Shown piece after piece: positions 1 through 7,943 of a stretch of DNA of 17,595 bases. The notes beneath the pieces were generated by a model. It saw only the letters and a program-made list of their open reading frames with translations. It was not told the origin of the DNA and searched no databases. The translations under genes and the position numbers were made by a program. The DNA comes from Sulfurovum sp. (GTDB taxonomy: Bacteria; Campylobacterota; Campylobacteria; Campylobacterales; Sulfurovaceae). The stretch lies in assembly GCA_015661795.1 (NCBI GenBank), contig DQVJ01000098.1, forward strand, positions 1 through 17,595, written 5' to 3'. Every line of letters begins with the position of its first letter. Position 1 is the first letter of the stretch.

Positions 1-885
1 CACTTGACACATGGGTCTAAGCCAAGTTTTTCTGGGAAGAACTATTCTTCATTTACCTATGGTGTAGAGCTAGATGGTCGTATCAACTATGACGAAGTAC
101 TTCGTATTGCTAAAACGGTTCAACCAAAAATCATCGTATGTGGTGCTTCTGCATACGCTAGAGAGATAGACTTTAAAAAATTTAGAGAAATTGCAGATGA
201 AGTAGGTGCCATTTTATTTGCAGACATCGCTCATATCGCTGGACTTGTCTGTGCAGGTGAGCATCCTAGTCCATTCCCTTATGCTGATGTTGTGACTACA
301 ACCACACATAAAACACTTGCAGGGCCTCGTGGTGGGATGATCATGACCAATGATGAAGCTATCGCCAAGAAAATCAATTCTGCTATTTTCCCAGGACTTC
401 AAGGTGGGCCACTTGTGCATGTCATCGCAGCAAAAGCTGTAGGATTTAAACACAACCTCTCTGATGCTTGGAAAACACATGCAAAACAAGTCAAAGCAAA
501 CGCCTCTAAGCTAGCTGAAGTACTTGTAAAGCGTGGTTATGATGTAGTCTCTGGTGGTACAGACAACCACCTAGTACTTGTATCATTCCTTAACAAAGAC
601 TTTTCAGGTAAAGATGCTGATGCTGCCTTAGGTGCTGCCGGGATTACTGTAAACAAAAATACTGTACCAGGTGAGACCCGAAGTCCATTTGTGACTTCTG
701 GTGTACGTATTGGATCTCCAGCACTTACTTCACGCGGGATGAAAGAAAAAGAGTTTGAAATCATTGCAAACAAAATTGCCGATGTTCTCGACAATATCAA
801 TGATACAGAACTTCATGCAAAAATCAAAGATGAGATGAAAGTATTGGCACAAGATTTCATCATCTATAAAAAATCAATCTATTAG
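1..885 (+). CDS. glyA: Serine hydroxymethyltransferase, 5' end missing
   Basis: PLP enzyme that interconverts serine plus tetrahydrofolate with glycine plus 5,10-methylene-tetrahydrofolate; cytosolic. The window opens inside the gene: the frame is open from base 1 (His-Leu-Thr-His-Gly-Ser, matching about residue 127 onward of the roughly 417-residue E. coli enzyme), so roughly a third of the protein lies upstream and the TTG at base 4 is an internal Leu. The PLP-binding lysine is in the run of four threonines followed by HKTLAGPRGG (Lys codon 310-312). Other family blocks seen are VVSGGTDNHL, TVNKNTVPG and SPFVTSGVRIGSPALTSRG. The C-terminus is complete, with TAG at 883-885. It is followed closely by the DUF1882 gene, an order I recall from Campylobacter and Helicobacter. 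Identity is secure. Confidence 0.97.
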   Translation, partial: HLTHGSKPSFSGKNYSSFTYGVELDGRINYDEVLRIAKTVQPKIIVCGASAYAREIDFKKFREIADEVGAILFADIAHIAGLVCAGEHPSPFPYADVVTTTTHKTLAGPRGGMIMTNDEAIAKKINSAIFPGLQGGPLVHVIAAKAVGFKHNLSDAWKTHAKQVKANASKLAEVLVKRGYDVVSGGTDNHLVLVSFLNKDFSGKDADAALGAAGITVNKNTVPGETRSPFVTSGVRIGSPALTSRGMKEKEFEIIANKIADVLDNINDTELHAKIKDEMKVLAQDFIIYKKSIY

Positions 886-908
886 GTATAAAAATAAAAA
901 TCTTTGAT

Positions 909-1394
909 TTGGAGCTTTTTGACAGCCATTACTACATAAAAAGGTCGGCAATTGTTAAGAAAATTGTTTTTAACAACCGTACCTTTTATGCAAAATTTGA
1001 GTGTATAGATGAACCTCTTACTCCCCTATTACTCAAACAGCATCGTGACAGGCAATACACCATTGCAGTACCTTTAGTCCAAAATAACCATACCAACTAT
1101 CTTGTTTTAGAGTACAAAGGAGAGGAATATCAACGATTTTACCATCTTATTAAACATTTGTTTAAAACACTAGATATTTCCACTTACCATATTTATCAAG
1201 GTAAAACAACTGAACGACTGCAGATATTTATAAAAGTAAACAACCTTACATTAGAAGAAGCAAATACCCAAGTTCAAATGCTTTCAAATACACTCAAGGA
1301 AAAAATGACAAAAAAATGGAAATGTCTTCCTTCCTCTTCTTTGCCAACAGAGTATAATATCATTACTCTCCCATACAAAAGATACAATGGATAA
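909..1394 (+). CDS. DUF1882-family protein (epsilonproteobacterial, function unknown)
   Basis: About 161 residues with no signal peptide or membrane segment. The opening (FDSHYYIKR followed by NRTFYAKFE) resembles the DUF1882 proteins encoded directly downstream of glyA in Helicobacter pylori (HP0184) and Campylobacter jejuni (Cj0403), as I recall them. I do not know a function and assign none. The start is uncertain. There is no in-frame ATG or GTG before the conserved block; the first conventional start is TTG at 909, with no good ribosome binding site. The frame stays open upstream to 870 and would add Lys/Ile-rich residues if a rare ATA or ATC start were used. The gene follows glyA by 23 nt and is probably co-transcribed with it. 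Family call is moderately confident. Confidence 0.75.
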   Translation: MELFDSHYYIKRSAIVKKIVFNNRTFYAKFECIDEPLTPLLLKQHRDRQYTIAVPLVQNNHTNYLVLEYKGEEYQRFYHLIKHLFKTLDISTYHIYQGKTTERLQIFIKVNNLTLEEANTQVQMLSNTLKEKMTKKWKCLPSSSLPTEYNIITLPYKRYNG

Positions 1395-1466
1395 ATTCTC
1401 TCTTTATTCTAGTCTGTATATCTGCTAAAGCACTTAGCTAAAAGTGATTAGAAATCTGGGAAACAC

Positions 1467-1495
1467 CCTTTTTATATAGATAAATATGATATAAT
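1467..1495 (+). promoter_or_regulatory. Sigma70-type promoter for the SPOR-trpE-aroE run
   Basis: A perfect TATAAT lies at 1490-1495, preceded by TGA and by an AT-rich periodic stretch. The -35 region (about 1467-1472) is poor, which is usual for the vegetative sigma factor of this phylum. It sits about 33 nt upstream of the ATG at 1528, in the 133 nt gap after the DUF1882 gene. Inferred from sequence only. Confidence 0.6.
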
Positions 1496-1527
1496 CAATT
1501 CAAAATATTATCTTGGAGATTTCCTAC

Positions 1528-2328
1528 ATGAATGATCATAATCTAGATGACCTTATCATCGACAATATCGACCCAAAAAACTCGAAAACAAAAAGTTTTT
1601 TAACGATTATCGCTTTGGCAATTGTTGTGCTCATTGTAGCGATTATACTAACAAAGGTTATTTTAAATGATCCCGATGACAAATTAGCGATAGAAGAAGA
1701 GAACAATAGCGAGATGATTAGTCCAGAACTTACCCTTCAAAATATAATCAAAAAAGATATCGTAGAAGATAAACTCTCATTAGAGAGTACTCAAAAGCCA
1801 AAATTTGGACCAATCGCTGGTTCTAAAGCTACAACTGATTCTATAGAAACACTTAAACCGTCTACTGTCCCAGAGAAAAAAACTGAGGTAGAGGTCAAAC
1901 CTGAGACGGTAGAAATTTCAAGTGAACCACTCAATAATAATGATGAAATTACACGTCAAGCAGAAAAAGAAAAACTTGCAGAACAAAAACGACAAGAAGA
2001 GATTGCACGTCAAGAAGAAGAAAAATTAGCTGCAAAACGTAAAGCTGAGGAAAAAGCTAAGAAAGAATCTAAACCTAAAAAAGAGCACCTTGTAAAGCAA
2101 ACAAACCATACTTACTATATACAAGTAGGTTCATTTAAACAAACACCTAGTTCTCAATTTCTTGCTGTTATTAAAAAAAGTGGTTTTGATTATAAAATCA
2201 CACCTCCATCCCAATCAGGTATAAAGAAGTTACTTATTGGACCATACAAAAGTAGATCAGAAGTAGATGCAGCCCTTATACAAGTAAGAGACCGTATCAA
2301 TAAAAGTGCATTTGTTGTAAAAAAGTAA
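1528..2328 (+). CDS. Membrane-anchored SPOR-domain protein
   Basis: 266 residues starting at ATG 1528, chosen over an upstream TTG at 1513 because GGAG at 1515-1518 gives a 9 nt spacer to this ATG. Layout: a short acidic cytoplasmic N-terminus (1-23), one transmembrane helix (about 24-46), an acidic Ser/Thr-rich region, a Lys/Glu/Ala-rich likely helical or coiled-coil tract (about 139-185), then a C-terminal SPOR domain (about 194-266) with YYIQVGSF near its start and LLIGPYKSRSEV near its end. SPOR domains bind denuded septal peptidoglycan, so a role in cell division or the cell wall is likely by family. The bitopic topology with a periplasmic SPOR domain is that of FtsN/DedD-type proteins, but the exact division role is inference. 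The trpE ATG follows after 6 nt, so the two are co-transcribed. Confidence 0.88.
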   Translation: MNDHNLDDLIIDNIDPKNSKTKSFLTIIALAIVVLIVAIILTKVILNDPDDKLAIEEENNSEMISPELTLQNIIKKDIVEDKLSLESTQKPKFGPIAGSKATTDSIETLKPSTVPEKKTEVEVKPETVEISSEPLNNNDEITRQAEKEKLAEQKRQEEIARQEEEKLAAKRKAEEKAKKESKPKKEHLVKQTNHTYYIQVGSFKQTPSSQFLAVIKKSGFDYKITPPSQSGIKKLLIGPYKSRSEVDAALIQVRDRINKSAFVVKK

Positions 2329-2334
2329 TTCAGT

Positions 2335-3741
2335 ATGCACAAAACCATCCTCTTTGATCAACTTACACCTGTAGCACTGTATGGTAAAATAAAAGCCCTT
2401 TTCCCTAATGAAATCACTATGCTTTTTGAGTCTGTTGTCAATACCAGTGATGGGAACTTCTCTTTTATTACTATTGGGGCACAAGAACGCCTACAGTATA
2501 AAAACAAAACCACAACCTATATTGATACTGCTTTAAAAACACATATATTAAAAGAAGATCCTTTTAGTTTTTTAAAAAACTACTATAAAAATATTGATAA
2601 AAGCGCGTACAAACAAAAAGCTTCCGAAGTTGGTTTTTCATTTGTAGATGGCTTCATTGGGTTCATTGCTTATGATATGGTAAAAGTATTTGAACCAACA
2701 CTTGCAGAGAGTATGGATAGTTTACTAGACCCTCTAAATACGCCTGACCTTGATTTAGTACGTCCCAAGATTATCATCGCCTATTCACACAAATCTGCAA
2801 AACTCACACTTATTTTAAATGATGACTCTATGAAAAAAGCTTTCGATGACATAGAAAACATCTTATATTCTACCTGTACACCCATGCCACTTAAAGCTGT
2901 CAAGCTAGAAGGAGAAGGTACTTTCAGCATTGATGAAGAACAATTTAAAATATTGGTAGACGAATCAAAAGAAAACATACGTGCAGGAGATGTTTTCCAA
3001 ATATTGCTTGCCAACCGTTACACACAAAAAGGGAAGATTGACCCTCTTTCTTTTTACAGAGTACTGCGTTCTAAAAACCCTTCTCCATACCTCTTCTTAC
3101 TTGATTATGAAGATTTCTCTATTTGTGGTTCAAGCCCAGAAGTAATGGTACGTCTCACAGAAGGAGAAATACTCCTTCGCCCCATAGCAGGTACCCGTAA
3201 ACGTGGTAAAAATGCTGCCAGAGACAAAGAGTTGGAACAAGAGATGCTAGATGACCCTAAAGAGTGTGCAGAACATCTCATGCTTATAGACTTGGGGCGT
3301 AATGATGTTGGACGTGTAGCTCAAACTGGTACAGTTAAAGTGACCGATATGATGAGAGTTGAGAAATACTCTCACGTTATGCACATGGTTACTGACGTTG
3401 AAGCAACCCTTGAAGAGGACAAAGATATGTTTGACCTTTTTGCTGCTACCTTCACTGCAGGTACCATGACAGGAGCACCTAAAATTGAAGCTATGAAACT
3501 TATAGCTAACTATGAAGGATTAAAGCGTGGTTTTTACTCTGGTGCAGTAGGCTATTTCTCTTTTGATGGTAACATGGACTCAGCCATAGCCATACGGACT
3601 TCACTCATCAAAAAAGACAGTATTACCTTACAAGCTGGTGCAGGTATCGTGGCAGATTCTATTCCAGAACTAGAGTACCTGGAGGTTAAAAATAAGCTGG
3701 GTGCACTTCTGGCTACATTAAAAGAAATGGAAACACTCTAA
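2335..3741 (+). CDS. trpE: Anthranilate synthase component I
   Basis: 468 residues. It makes anthranilate from chorismate, using ammonia delivered by a TrpG glutamine amidotransferase; first committed step of tryptophan synthesis. TrpE is chosen over PabB because the active-site block reads PIAGT (283-287), with Ala where para-aminobenzoate synthases carry the Lys of PIKGT. LFES (30-33) keeps the Ser of the LLES tryptophan-feedback motif, so feedback inhibition is probable. EHLMLIDLGRNDVGRV (313-328), FTAGTMTGAPK (373-383), QAGAGIV (433-439) and PELEYLE (444-450) are the chorismate-binding catalytic blocks. The gene is not next to trpG or other trp genes in this window. It lies 6 nt after the SPOR gene and 2 nt before aroE, so it is in a run linking the shikimate and tryptophan branches. 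Confidence 0.93.
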   Translation: MHKTILFDQLTPVALYGKIKALFPNEITMLFESVVNTSDGNFSFITIGAQERLQYKNKTTTYIDTALKTHILKEDPFSFLKNYYKNIDKSAYKQKASEVGFSFVDGFIGFIAYDMVKVFEPTLAESMDSLLDPLNTPDLDLVRPKIIIAYSHKSAKLTLILNDDSMKKAFDDIENILYSTCTPMPLKAVKLEGEGTFSIDEEQFKILVDESKENIRAGDVFQILLANRYTQKGKIDPLSFYRVLRSKNPSPYLFLLDYEDFSICGSSPEVMVRLTEGEILLRPIAGTRKRGKNAARDKELEQEMLDDPKECAEHLMLIDLGRNDVGRVAQTGTVKVTDMMRVEKYSHVMHMVTDVEATLEEDKDMFDLFAATFTAGTMTGAPKIEAMKLIANYEGLKRGFYSGAVGYFSFDGNMDSAIAIRTSLIKKDSITLQAGAGIVADSIPELEYLEVKNKLGALLATLKEMETL

Positions 3742-3743
3742 AA

Positions 3744-4541
3744 ATGAGTCAACAACTCTTTGCCATTTTTGGCAACCCTGTTGCCCATTCCAAATCACCC
3801 CTCATGCATAATTTAGCCTTTGAGGGTTTAGATTATGATGCGTGTTATACACGCTATCTTTTAAAAGATGGTACTACACTCAAAGAAACTTTTTTTAAGC
3901 TAAACCTCAAAGGTGTTAATGTTACAGTTCCCCATAAAGAAGCAGCCTTTCATGCATGTGATGAGCTTGATACATTTGCAAAACATATAGGTGTGGTAAA
4001 TACTATTGTAGAAAAAGATGGAAAACTGTATGGTTACAATACGGATGCTCCTGGATTTTTAAAAGCCATCTCAGAATTTAAAGAAATAAAAACGGTTTTA
4101 TTTTTAGGTGCGGGGGGTACTGCACAATCCACCTCAAGTATTTTACGTGATGAAGGCTATGAAGTTACATTGCTTAACAGAAGTCCAGGTCGGTTGGACA
4201 AATATATTAAAGACGGTTTTAAGACATTTACTTTTGATACGTTTGAACCAAACACCTATGATTTGATTATAAATATGACTTCTGCCGGACTGGAAAATGA
4301 CTCTTTGCCAGCATCCAAAAAGATACTTGATATGGTTATACCTCATGCAAAAGCCTGTGTTGATGTCATTTATGGGAAAGAAACACCTTTTTTAAAATTA
4401 GCCAAAACATATCAAAAACCTACAAAAGATGGCTCTGATATGTTACTTTACCAAGGTATCATCGCCTTTGAATACTTTACAAACCATACATACACTTTTG
4501 AAGAAATTAAACCCTATATGCAAAGGGCTTTTAGCCTATAA
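3744..4541 (+). CDS. aroE: Shikimate 5-dehydrogenase (NADP-dependent)
   Basis: 265 residues, normal length for AroE. It reduces 3-dehydroshikimate to shikimate with NADPH in the cytosol. The substrate-binding SKSP motif is at 16-19. The catalytic pair is Lys65 (in NVTVPHKEAAF) and Asp101 (in YNTDAPGF). The nucleotide-binding loop GAGGTA is at 122-127, and NRS at 145-147 contacts the NADP 2'-phosphate, so NADP preference is expected. MTSAGL (178-183) and a C-terminal GSDMLLYQG block complete the family pattern. The ATG begins 2 nt after the trpE stop, indicating operon expression and probably translational coupling. No terminator hairpin is visible in the 76 nt after it, which hold the promoter of the next gene. 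Confidence 0.95.
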   Translation: MSQQLFAIFGNPVAHSKSPLMHNLAFEGLDYDACYTRYLLKDGTTLKETFFKLNLKGVNVTVPHKEAAFHACDELDTFAKHIGVVNTIVEKDGKLYGYNTDAPGFLKAISEFKEIKTVLFLGAGGTAQSTSSILRDEGYEVTLLNRSPGRLDKYIKDGFKTFTFDTFEPNTYDLIINMTSAGLENDSLPASKKILDMVIPHAKACVDVIYGKETPFLKLAKTYQKPTKDGSDMLLYQGIIAFEYFTNHTYTFEEIKPYMQRAFSL

Positions 4542-4559
4542 AAAAAGTCTTGCTGATAT

Positions 4560-4590
4560 TTGATTTTAATTAACCTTTTCAAGTTACAAT
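4560..4590 (+). promoter_or_regulatory. Promoter of the two-component operon
   Basis: TACAAT at 4585-4590 is a good -10 box; TTGATT at 4560-4565 is a possible -35 box with a 19 nt spacer, a little long. It is followed by an AAGG ribosome binding site at 4608-4611, 6 nt before the ATG at 4618. This suggests the regulator and kinase are transcribed separately from aroE. Confidence 0.55.
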
Positions 4591-4617
4591 ACACACAGAT
4601 ATATACAAAGGCAGCTT

Positions 4618-5271
4618 ATGGTTAATATATTGATGATAGAAGATGATCCGGAATTTGCAGAACTTCTTAGTGAGTATTTAGCACAATATGATATTAAAAT
4701 CACCAACTTTGAAGATCCTTTTTTAGGTTTGAGTGCAGGTGTAAAGAAATATGATTTACTCATATTAGACCTTACCCTTCCGGGAATGGATGGTCTAGAA
4801 GTTTGTGAAGAAGTTATCAGAAAATATGATATTCCAGTCATTATCTCTTCTGCACGATCAGATATTAATGATAAAGTTGAGGCTCTGGCTATTGGTGCGG
4901 ATGACTATTTGCCTAAACCTTATGACCCTAAAGAGATGTATGCAAGAATTATGTCTTTACTCAGAAGGTATGAAAAGTCTCAGAACAGTGAAATTACTAC
5001 ACCAAAAAGTGATTTTGAGATTAAAGGTGATACCATTTACTATAAAACAGAAGCACTGAATCTAACCCCTGCAGAGTTTGAAGTACTCTCTTTACTGATA
5101 AAGCATCAAGGTATTACACAGTCACGTGAGCAAATCATTAATACCGCAGGCAATATGAGCATTGATTCTCAAGGTAAAAGCCTGGATGTCATCATCTCTA
5201 AAATTCGTACAAAATTGGGTGATAACAAACGTATACAAGCTGTACGTGGTGTAGGCTATAAGCTTGTTTAA
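4618..5271 (+). CDS. OmpR-family response regulator (ArsR/HP0166-like)
   Basis: 217 residues: receiver domain (1-120), short linker, winged-helix DNA-binding domain (about 127-217). Receiver residues are complete: acidic pocket Glu8-Asp9-Asp10, phosphoacceptor Asp51 in LILDLTLP, Ser78 at the switch position and Lys100 in YLPKP. The effector ends with the usual IRTKLG and VRGVGYKLV wing motifs. From memory the N-terminus closely resembles Helicobacter pylori HP0166 (ArsR, acid response). That homology is recalled, not computed, and target genes cannot be read from this window. The partner kinase overlaps its 3' end by 8 nt, so the two form a cognate pair. Not to be confused with the arsenic repressor ArsR. 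Confidence 0.92.
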   Translation: MVNILMIEDDPEFAELLSEYLAQYDIKITNFEDPFLGLSAGVKKYDLLILDLTLPGMDGLEVCEEVIRKYDIPVIISSARSDINDKVEALAIGADDYLPKPYDPKEMYARIMSLLRRYEKSQNSEITTPKSDFEIKGDTIYYKTEALNLTPAEFEVLSLLIKHQGITQSREQIINTAGNMSIDSQGKSLDVIISKIRTKLGDNKRIQAVRGVGYKLV

Positions 5272-6460
5272 CCGGTTTAAATCTCTCAAAAGTAAGATAC
5301 GACTTATCTTCTTTCTTATACTTCTTCTGCTTTCAGTTTTATTTATCGGCTCAATCAAATATGACCATATTAAGTATGAAGAACATAATGAAATGCATGA
5401 ACGTCTGGTTTCACACTATCTTTATAACTATTATCTCATTCATGGGATTATCGATGAAGCCTACCTTGAATCACAAAACTTCTCTCTCATAAAAGATAAA
5501 GAAAAAGTGGTACAAATAGAACACTATTTTAAAGAAAAGGACAAATACAAAAAATATGCTGTAGATTCATATAAACTCCAACGTATTCTACTCATCAATA
5601 ACGATAGATTTAAACTTTTTTTACAAAATAAAAACAAACCCAAACATCCTATAAAACGTATGATTGTTTTTGCTCTTGTCTTTGTACTTATTATGATTCT
5701 CTACTTTTGGGTGATACGTAGTTTACGTCCTTTATCCGAACTCAAAAACAAAATCAAAACTTTTTCAGAAGGCAATCTTGATATATCCTGTGCCAGTGAC
5801 AACAACGATGAGATAGCAGAAGTTGCCAATGAATTTGACCATGCAGTCACTACGATACGTGAACTTATACATTCACGACAACTTTTTTTACGTGCCATCA
5901 TGCATGAACTCAAAACCCCCATTGCCAAAGGTCGCTTAGTCAGTGAAATGCTCGATGATGAAAAAAGTAAAAAACGTATGCACAGTATCTTTGAAAGACT
6001 CAACCTACTCATTGATGAGTTTGCTAAAATAGAAAAAATAACTTCTAAAAACTTTAAACTCAATATCAAACCATATAAAATGAGTGACCTTGTTGAGGGG
6101 AGTATAGACCTACTGATGGTAGATAACCCAAAGCAACTCATTGATATAAAAATCATACAAGACTATCAAGTTGATGTTGATTTTGAACTTTTAACACTCG
6201 TGATAAAAAATCTCATCGATAATGGCATTAAATATAGTAACGATAAACATATCAGAATCTTAGTAAATCATCATAAGTTGACACTTGTAAATAAAGGTGA
6301 CCCCCTTAAAGAACCACTTGAAAATTATTATAAGCCATTTCATACTTCAAAAAATGGGCTGGGTTTAGGGCTCTACATTGTCAAAAGTATCTTGGAAATT
6401 CACCAAATGGAACTGGCCTATGCATATAAAGATGGAGAAAATATCTTTACGATTACCTAA
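5264..6460 (+). CDS. Sensor histidine kinase (ArsS-like)
   Basis: 398 residues from a TTG start overlapping the regulator by 8 nt. This is the only usual start that keeps the first membrane helix, and GTAGG at 5251-5255 can serve as binding site. Order: TM1 (about 13-31), a periplasmic sensor of about 100 residues, TM2 (about 132-150), a HAMP-like linker, the dimerisation/phosphoacceptor helix with HELKTP (His214), then an ATPase domain with N-box NLIDNGIKYS (316-325) and G2 box GLGLGLYIVK (365-374). The G1 DxGxG box is replaced by NKGDP, as I recall for ArsS-type kinases. The predicted periplasmic part holds seven histidines (35, 41, 45, 51, 60, 87, 128), which fits pH or metal sensing but does not prove it. 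It ends 2 nt before the convergent DAHP synthase gene, with no terminator visible. Confidence 0.88.
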   Translation: MFNRFKSLKSKIRLIFFLILLLLSVLFIGSIKYDHIKYEEHNEMHERLVSHYLYNYYLIHGIIDEAYLESQNFSLIKDKEKVVQIEHYFKEKDKYKKYAVDSYKLQRILLINNDRFKLFLQNKNKPKHPIKRMIVFALVFVLIMILYFWVIRSLRPLSELKNKIKTFSEGNLDISCASDNNDEIAEVANEFDHAVTTIRELIHSRQLFLRAIMHELKTPIAKGRLVSEMLDDEKSKKRMHSIFERLNLLIDEFAKIEKITSKNFKLNIKPYKMSDLVEGSIDLLMVDNPKQLIDIKIIQDYQVDVDFELLTLVIKNLIDNGIKYSNDKHIRILVNHHKLTLVNKGDPLKEPLENYYKPFHTSKNGLGLGLYIVKSILEIHQMELAYAYKDGENIFTIT

Positions 6461-6462
6461 GT

Positions 6463-7806
6463 TTACCCTTCAGTGATTGTTTCGGAGATCATAAAAGAAA
6501 GTTCTAAGGCTTGAGAAGCATTGAGTCTCGGGTCACACTGTGTATGGTATCGACTTGCCAAACTTTCATCTGTGATTGGAGAAGAAGTACTCCCTGTACA
6601 CTCTGTTACATCATTCCCTGTCATTTCAAGGTGTATACCTGCTGCAACTGTACCCATCTCTTTATGAATGGCAAAAAACTGTTCTACTTCAGAAAGAATA
6701 TTGTCAAAGTTTCTTGTCTTAAACCCGCTTGAAGACTTTTCTACATTGCCATGCATTGGGTCTATCGTCCACACAACATTTTTCCCTGCATCTTTTACTT
6801 TTTGAAGTAAAGGTGGATATTTTTCAGAAATAATACTGGCACCCATGCGTACTATCAGAGTTAGTCTTCCCTCTTCATTTTCAGGGTTAAGTGCCTCAAT
6901 AAGTTCTATCAATTCATCTTCACCCATACTTGGACCTACTTTACAGCCAATAGGGTTGTCAATGCCTTTAAAGTACTCAATATGTGCTTCATTTAAATCT
7001 CTTGTTCTGTCACCTATCCATAACATATGTGCTGAACAATCGTACCACTTTCCTGTTTCGGAATCTTGTCTGGTCATTGCTTCTTCATAATTTAAAAGCA
7101 AGGCTTCATGAGATGTATACATCGTTGTCTGATGCAGTTGCGGTAAGGTGTCACTGTTGAGACCACAAGCCGCCATAAACTTCATAGATTGATCAATCTT
7201 ATTACTGAGTTCATCATAACGTTTCCCAAGAGGATTGTCTTTGATAAAATCGAGGTTCCACTGATGTACTCTATTTAAATCTGCCAATCCCCCACGTGAA
7301 AATGCGCGTAAAAGATTTAATGTTGCTGCTGATTGATTGTATGCTTTGATCATATTGTAAGGATTTGGTATCCTTGCTTCTTCAGTAAACTCAATACCAT
7401 TAATGATATCACCACGGTAACTTGGAAGTTTCACTCCATCTACTTCTTCAAAATCTGAAGACCTTGGTTTTGCAAACTGTCCTGCAATACGTCCTACTTT
7501 TACTACTGGTTTTCCTGTAGAATACATTAATACCATATTCATTTGAAGCATAAGTTTTAGAAGGTTTTTTATATTTGCAGCATTAAAGTCTGAAAAACTT
7601 TCTGCACAATCTCCACCCTGGAGTAAAAAAGCTTCCCCACGACCTGCTCGTGCTAATTTTTCTTTTAGTCTTCTTGCTTCATCTGCAAAAATAATAGGTG
7701 GAAATAGATTGAGTTTTTTTTCTACGCTTTGAAGAAGTTCTTGATCTTGATATGTTGGTTGTTGCTTTATAGGAAATTTTCTCCAGCTACTAGGTGTCCA
7801 ACTCAT
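6463..7806 (-). CDS. Class II (plant-type) DAHP synthase
   Basis: 447 residues. It condenses phosphoenolpyruvate and erythrose 4-phosphate to DAHP, the entry step of the shikimate pathway that feeds AroE and TrpE encoded nearby. Class II identity is shown by LLQGGDCAESF, RIAGQFAKPRS, YRGDIING, KVGPS, DPMHGN and HLEMTGNDVTEC. Likely metal ligands by family comparison are Cys67, His352, Glu394 and Asp425. The protein is close to the usual class II length and lacks a fused chorismate mutase domain. The start is well supported: AAGGA at 7813-7817 lies 6 nt upstream of the ATG. It is expressed from its own promoter, facing the kinase gene tail to tail. Gene names vary (aroF/aroG/aroH), so none is given. 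Confidence 0.95.
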   Translation of the reverse strand: MSWTPSSWRKFPIKQQPTYQDQELLQSVEKKLNLFPPIIFADEARRLKEKLARAGRGEAFLLQGGDCAESFSDFNAANIKNLLKLMLQMNMVLMYSTGKPVVKVGRIAGQFAKPRSSDFEEVDGVKLPSYRGDIINGIEFTEEARIPNPYNMIKAYNQSAATLNLLRAFSRGGLADLNRVHQWNLDFIKDNPLGKRYDELSNKIDQSMKFMAACGLNSDTLPQLHQTTMYTSHEALLLNYEEAMTRQDSETGKWYDCSAHMLWIGDRTRDLNEAHIEYFKGIDNPIGCKVGPSMGEDELIELIEALNPENEEGRLTLIVRMGASIISEKYPPLLQKVKDAGKNVVWTIDPMHGNVEKSSSGFKTRNFDNILSEVEQFFAIHKEMGTVAAGIHLEMTGNDVTECTGSTSSPITDESLASRYHTQCDPRLNASQALELSFMISETITEG

Positions 7807-7832
7807 AAGTTATCCTTGAAATAAATTGAAAG

Positions 7833-7861
7833 ATTATATCTGAAAATGCATGAAAAGTGTA
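7833..7861 (-). promoter_or_regulatory. Promoter of the DAHP synthase gene
   Basis: On the minus strand a perfect TATAAT occupies 7838-7833. The -35 region near 7861-7856 is weak. The predicted transcript start near 7826 leaves a leader of only about 20 nt, too short for a leader-peptide attenuator, so any aromatic amino-acid control at transcription would have to act at or upstream of the promoter. Confidence 0.65.
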
Positions 7862-7864
7862 AGT

Positions 7865-7883
7865 GTTTTAAAAAATTTAAAAC
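7865..7883. repeat. Perfect AT-rich inverted repeat upstream of the DAHP synthase promoter
   Basis: GTTTTAAA, 3 nt spacer, TTTAAAAC: 8 bp arms without mismatch, lying immediately upstream of the predicted -35 region on the minus strand. It could be an operator or an UP-like element. The extreme AT content means chance is also possible. A looser pair, AAATAAA (7885-7891) and TTTATTT (7902-7908), lies next to it. Confidence 0.4.
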
Positions 7884-7922
7884 AAAATAAAATTTTTGAG
7901 CTTTATTTAAGAAATAATATGC

Positions 7923-7943
7923 CTTATTCACATGGTGAATAAG
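7923..7943. repeat. Perfect 9 bp inverted repeat with a third half-site
   Basis: CTTATTCAC, ATG, GTGAATAAG: 9 bp arms with no mismatch and a 3 nt centre. The half-site GTGAATAA recurs as a direct repeat at 7946-7953, exactly 11 bp after the copy at 7935, about one helical turn. No T-run follows on either strand, so it looks more like a protein-binding site than an intrinsic terminator. It is about 85 bp upstream of the DAHP synthase -10 box and about 60 bp past the cmoA stop. Confidence 0.5.

Noticed and set aside
4..6. TTG at the left edge as the start of glyA
   Set aside because: The reading frame continues to base 1 with His, matching the HLTHGS interior motif of GlyA; the true start is upstream of the window.
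1431..1446. Hairpin CACTT-AGCTAA-AAGTG as a terminator of the glyA-DUF1882 transcript
   Set aside because: Only 5 bp of stem, low GC and no T-run after it; too weak to call in AT-rich sequence.
2335..3741. PabB (aminodeoxychorismate synthase) instead of TrpE
   Set aside because: The active-site block is PIAGT with Ala, whereas PabB carries the Lys of PIKGT; the LFES feedback motif also favours TrpE.
7919..7942. Seven-codon plus-strand ORF across the palindrome
   Set aside because: No ribosome binding site and no promoter; it arises from the inverted repeat.
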